Shown one piece after another: positions 6,255 to 8,051 of a DNA stretch of 8,051 nucleotides. The notes below the pieces were generated by a model. It saw only the letters and a program-made list of their open reading frames with translations, did not search any database and had not been told where the DNA came from. This DNA is from JBBQBQ01 sp038317685 (GTDB lineage Bacteria > Desulfobacterota > Desulfuromonadia > Desulfuromonadales > DDH964): positions 1-8,051 of the forward strand of contig JBBQBQ010000163.1 of the NCBI GenBank assembly GCA_038317685.1, given 5' to 3'. Both the position numbers and the translations under genes were made by a program. The stretch's first letter is position 1; each line of letters begins with the position of its first letter.

Positions 6255-6282
6255 ACTCTAACGCAGAATCCCAGGTTGTCAA
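6255..6282 (-). promoter_or_regulatory. Candidate promoter for the VWA-OmpA gene
   Basis: On the minus strand TTGACA (complement of 6277-6282) is followed after 16 bases by TAGAGT (complement of 6255-6260). The -35 box is perfect and the -10 matches consensus at four positions. If used, it would give VWA-OmpA a promoter separate from the cytochrome gene. This is a sequence match only. Confidence 0.35.
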
Positions 6283-6358
6283 CCGACCGATTGTGATTGT
6301 GAATCAAACAGTTACAATTGGCCGAAAGGACCCGCGCGGTCGCCTCGTTAAACCCGGG

Positions 6359-6745
6359 TCAACGGCCCTTCTCCATCATGTAGGTGACGGCGGCCCGCAC
6401 CTCCTCGTCGCTGAGGGAGGGATTTCCGCCCCGGGGGGGCATGGCTCCTTCGCCTTTGAGGGCCATTTTGAGCAGGTGCTCGGGCCCTGCTTCGAGGTGC
6501 GACCGCCAGGCGGCCTTGTCCCCCAGTTTGGGTGCTCCGGCCACGCCGTTGTCGTGACAGGCGAAACAGGTCCCTGCGTAGACCTTCTTCCCCTCCGCCA
6601 GCATGGCCGCCGATGGGGCGGGGTCCGAGCTCCCGAGATGGGTGCCGGCCAGCATGGGGTGTAACTCCTTCGCTTCCGAAGGCTGCAGCCCCAGGGCCGT
6701 CAGGGCCAGGGCCGCCGCCGCGAACCACACCGTCATCTGCTTCAT
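6359..6745 (-). CDS. c5-type (class I) monohaem cytochrome c
   Basis: The 128-residue precursor has a signal peptide (about 1-25, ending SEA), so the mature protein is periplasmic. The single haem site is CFACH (C60, C63, H64). The run GVAGAPKLGDKAAW (67-80) and the GAMPPRGG loop (M102 as probable sixth iron ligand), then LSDEEVRAAVTYM, are hallmarks of the cytochrome c5/CycB-like group. Such proteins are small soluble electron carriers between membrane complexes and terminal reductases or oxidases. The length is normal for a single-domain c5 with a short N-terminal extension. The minus-strand GAGGAG (complement of 6752-6757) lies 6 bases before the ATG and supports the start. VWA-OmpA follows 387 bases downstream on the same strand, too far for tight coupling. 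The gene is divergent from the TPR gene. Its redox partner cannot be told from the sequence. Confidence 0.93.
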   Translation of the reverse strand: MKQMTVWFAAAALALTALGLQPSEAKELHPMLAGTHLGSSDPAPSAAMLAEGKKVYAGTCFACHDNGVAGAPKLGDKAAWRSHLEAGPEHLLKMALKGEGAMPPRGGNPSLSDEEVRAAVTYMMEKGR

Positions 6746-6952
6746 GGTCGTCTCCTCGTGGGTCAGTTGGGATCAAAAATTTCCTCCTAGAGAGCCTATC
6801 AGAGCAGGTCCCGAACGCAACATCTTGAAATGTCCATTGACACCCACCGCCCATCAAGGGTAGTTTTCTTCAATCCTGACTCAACTTTGACGCCTGTCTC
6901 GGAGCCGCCCTGCCTTTCGGGGGCGCCCTGGCCGCAGGGGAGAACCATTGCC
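6746..6952. promoter_or_regulatory. Divergent intergenic region between cytochrome and TPR genes
   Basis: These 207 bases must contain promoters for both divergent genes. On the plus strand TTGACA (6837-6842) with a weak TAGTTT (6861-6866) 18 bases later is the best candidate for the TPR gene. That -35 box lies in an inverted repeat TGTC-CATT-GACA (6831-6842), which could be a regulator site. No good minus-strand promoter was found for the cytochrome, so it may depend on an activator or another sigma factor. Confidence 0.4.
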
Positions 6953-8051
6953 ATGGGTTTATTTGACAAGCTTTTCGGTTCGGGTGATCCGTTGGCGGCG
7001 CTCCGCCGGGCCAGTGCCCAGGGGCGCTGGTCCGAGGCCCTGATCCTCGCCGAGGGCCTCGGCGAGAAGAACCTTGACCCGGCCACCGTGGAGGAAGTCC
7101 GTTCCCTGGCGGCTGCCGCCGGCGATCGTCTCGCCGAAATCAACCTGACCGAAGCCGAAGCCTTTCTTCGGGCCGGCGATTCGCTGCGGGCCAAGGACCA
7201 CCTCGACCTGGCCCGCTCCCAGGCCCGGAGCGAAACTCTCCTGGCCCGCTGCGCCGAACTCAAGGCGGAATTGAGCGCCGGTCCGGCCCGGCCCATCAGC
7301 CCCCCCCGGCAGGAACCGGCCGAGTGCGGGTCCGGATGCCAGAGCCACTGTTCGCCGGCGGCGGCCGCGGCGCCTCCGGAGGAAGCAGGTGAGGGGCTTG
7401 ACCAGGAGACCCGGTTCGATCTGATGGTGGCCAACTATCCGACCAACCTCGCGGACCGTTACTTCGAGATCGGTCCCCAGCTGCGTCAGGCGATCCTTTT
7501 AGCCCATGACGGGGAGAAAAAGGAAGCCCTTGCCGCCTTTGCCGAGGTTCCCGCCGAGGCGCAGGACGATATCTTCTTTTATGAACGGGGAACCCTGGCC
7601 GCCCACTCAGGGCGCGGGGAGGAAGCGATCGCCGACCTGACCCGGGCTTATCGCGTCAATCCCGCCAATCCGCTCGCCGCCGAAACCCTCGTCAACGTCC
7701 TGCTCGCGGCCGGACGGTTTGAAGACGGCCGGCAGCAGCTGGCGGTTCTGGCGAAAGCCGGGTATTCGCCGGCCTTCTGCGAGGCGCGCCTGGCATTTCT
7801 GGCTCAGCAGGCAGGGGACGCGGAGGCGGCCCTGAAGCATGGTCAGGCGGCGCTGGCGGCGGGGAACCGGGAAGGGGAAAACGTGCTGCTGACCGCCAAC
7901 CTGCTGGAGCAGCAAGGGCGCCTCACCGAAGCGGAAGGAGCCCTGGCCCTCCTTGCCGGCGGCGGCTGCGGCGGCGCGGTGGCCTGGCCCCTCGCCGAAT
8001 TCTGGCTGCGTCACGATCTTCACTACGATAAGGCGCTGGAAGCCTTCAAGG
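6953..8051 (+). CDS. TPR-repeat protein with a CxxxCxxxC segment (partial at right edge)
   Basis: An uninterrupted frame runs from the ATG at 6953 to the end of the window, giving the first 366 residues. GGGGAG (6937-6942) is the ribosome binding site, 10 bases upstream. The start MGLFDKLFG has no signal peptide, so the protein is probably cytoplasmic. Residues 11-108 are helical repeats (for example WSEALILAEGL and SLRAKDHLDLARSQA). A linker at 109-150 contains ECGSGCQSHC (C125, C129, C133) and a run of alanines. Residues 150-366 are tetratricopeptide-like repeats, clearest at RGEEAIADLTRAYRVNP (221-237), LAAGRFEDGRQQLAVL (251-266), AGDAEAALKHGQAAL (287-301), QGRLTEAEGALALL (321-334) and LHYDKALEAF. 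TPR proteins act as protein-binding scaffolds. The regularly spaced cysteines could bind a metal, but no known cluster motif matches exactly. The gene is divergent from the cytochrome. Coding is certain; function unknown. Confidence 0.88.
   Translation, partial: MGLFDKLFGSGDPLAALRRASAQGRWSEALILAEGLGEKNLDPATVEEVRSLAAAAGDRLAEINLTEAEAFLRAGDSLRAKDHLDLARSQARSETLLARCAELKAELSAGPARPISPPRQEPAECGSGCQSHCSPAAAAAPPEEAGEGLDQETRFDLMVANYPTNLADRYFEIGPQLRQAILLAHDGEKKEALAAFAEVPAEAQDDIFFYERGTLAAHSGRGEEAIADLTRAYRVNPANPLAAETLVNVLLAAGRFEDGRQQLAVLAKAGYSPAFCEARLAFLAQQAGDAEAALKHGQAALAAGNREGENVLLTANLLEQQGRLTEAEGALALLAGGGCGGAVAWPLAEFWLRHDLHYDKALEAFK

Larger units (their letters stand above)
5972..6358 (-). other. Long non-coding leader between cytochrome and VWA-OmpA genes
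   Basis: These 387 bases hold no supportable gene on either strand; the short open frames have neither ribosome binding sites nor recognisable products. Several inverted repeats are present: CCTCCGG/CCGGAGG (6039-6045, 6058-6064), the 12-base palindrome TCCTCCGGAGGA (6126-6137), and ACTGGCAG/CTGCCAGT (6168-6175, 6186-6193). TCCTCCGGA occurs twice, at 6038-6046 and 6126-6134. If transcription starts near 6250 (see the candidate promoter), the VWA-OmpA mRNA has a structured leader of roughly 280 nucleotides. I could not match it to a known riboswitch. Confidence 0.5.

Noticed and set aside
6291..6318. Plus-strand promoter TTGTGA-16-TACAAT
   Set aside because: It is a fair match but points toward the 3' end of the minus-strand cytochrome gene, with no plus-strand gene to serve; an antisense transcript cannot be argued from sequence alone.
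6329..6341. Short GACC/GGTC hairpin as terminator of the cytochrome gene
   Set aside because: The stem is only four pairs and the downstream T-run is just CTTT; too weak to call.

Overview
The window looks like a high-GC, electron-transport-rich proteobacterial-type chromosome, most plausibly a Desulfuromonadales/Geobacter-like deltaproteobacterium. That is an inference from three things: a class I c5-type cytochrome, a NapH-like membrane iron-sulfur protein, and VWA-OmpA and TPR proteins with GC-rich codon use. No rRNA or other definitive taxonomic marker is present.

Region 1 (1-1735) reads as accessory DNA. It opens with the 3' end of an unidentified gene whose stop overlaps the start of a complete RhuM-family gene (ATGA overlap). 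RhuM genes are often found in mobile or restriction/defence regions, and this one is visibly less GC-rich than the genes on the right. A gene-free stretch of about 560 bases follows. It is not empty: it holds a diverged 32-base direct repeat pair containing TTGAC boxes spaced one helical turn apart, then a stretch of about 185 bases (about 1472-1655) with several clean hairpins and purine-rich linkers that looks like a structured RNA. From memory it resembles the HEARO/omega-RNA class that accompanies IscB nucleases, but no IscB gene is in the window, so it would be a stand-alone copy. The stretch ends in an AT-rich promoter overlapped by a long palindrome.

Region 2 (1736-3229) is a complete AAA+ ATPase of the DUF4143 type with Walker A, Walker B and a C-terminal PD-(D/E)XK-like motif, transcribed from that promoter.

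Region 3 (3356-4762) holds a NapH-like polytopic 4Fe-4S protein with a signal peptide and an internally duplicated periplasmic module. It is convergent with the next gene, and a perfect 10-bp-stem hairpin with an A/T tract lies between them.

Region 4 (4763-6745, minus strand) encodes a secreted VWA-TSP3-OmpA protein and, upstream on the same strand, a c5-type cytochrome c. They are separated by about 390 non-coding bases with several inverted repeats. The two genes may be transcribed separately.

Region 5 (6746-8051) starts with a divergent intergenic region and then a TPR-rich cytoplasmic protein on the plus strand that runs off the right edge. It carries an unusual C-x3-C-x3-C segment.

The right half together suggests cell-envelope and redox functions (cytochrome, Fe-S membrane protein, peptidoglycan-anchored VWA protein). 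The left half is the likelier site of transfer and of undescribed elements.
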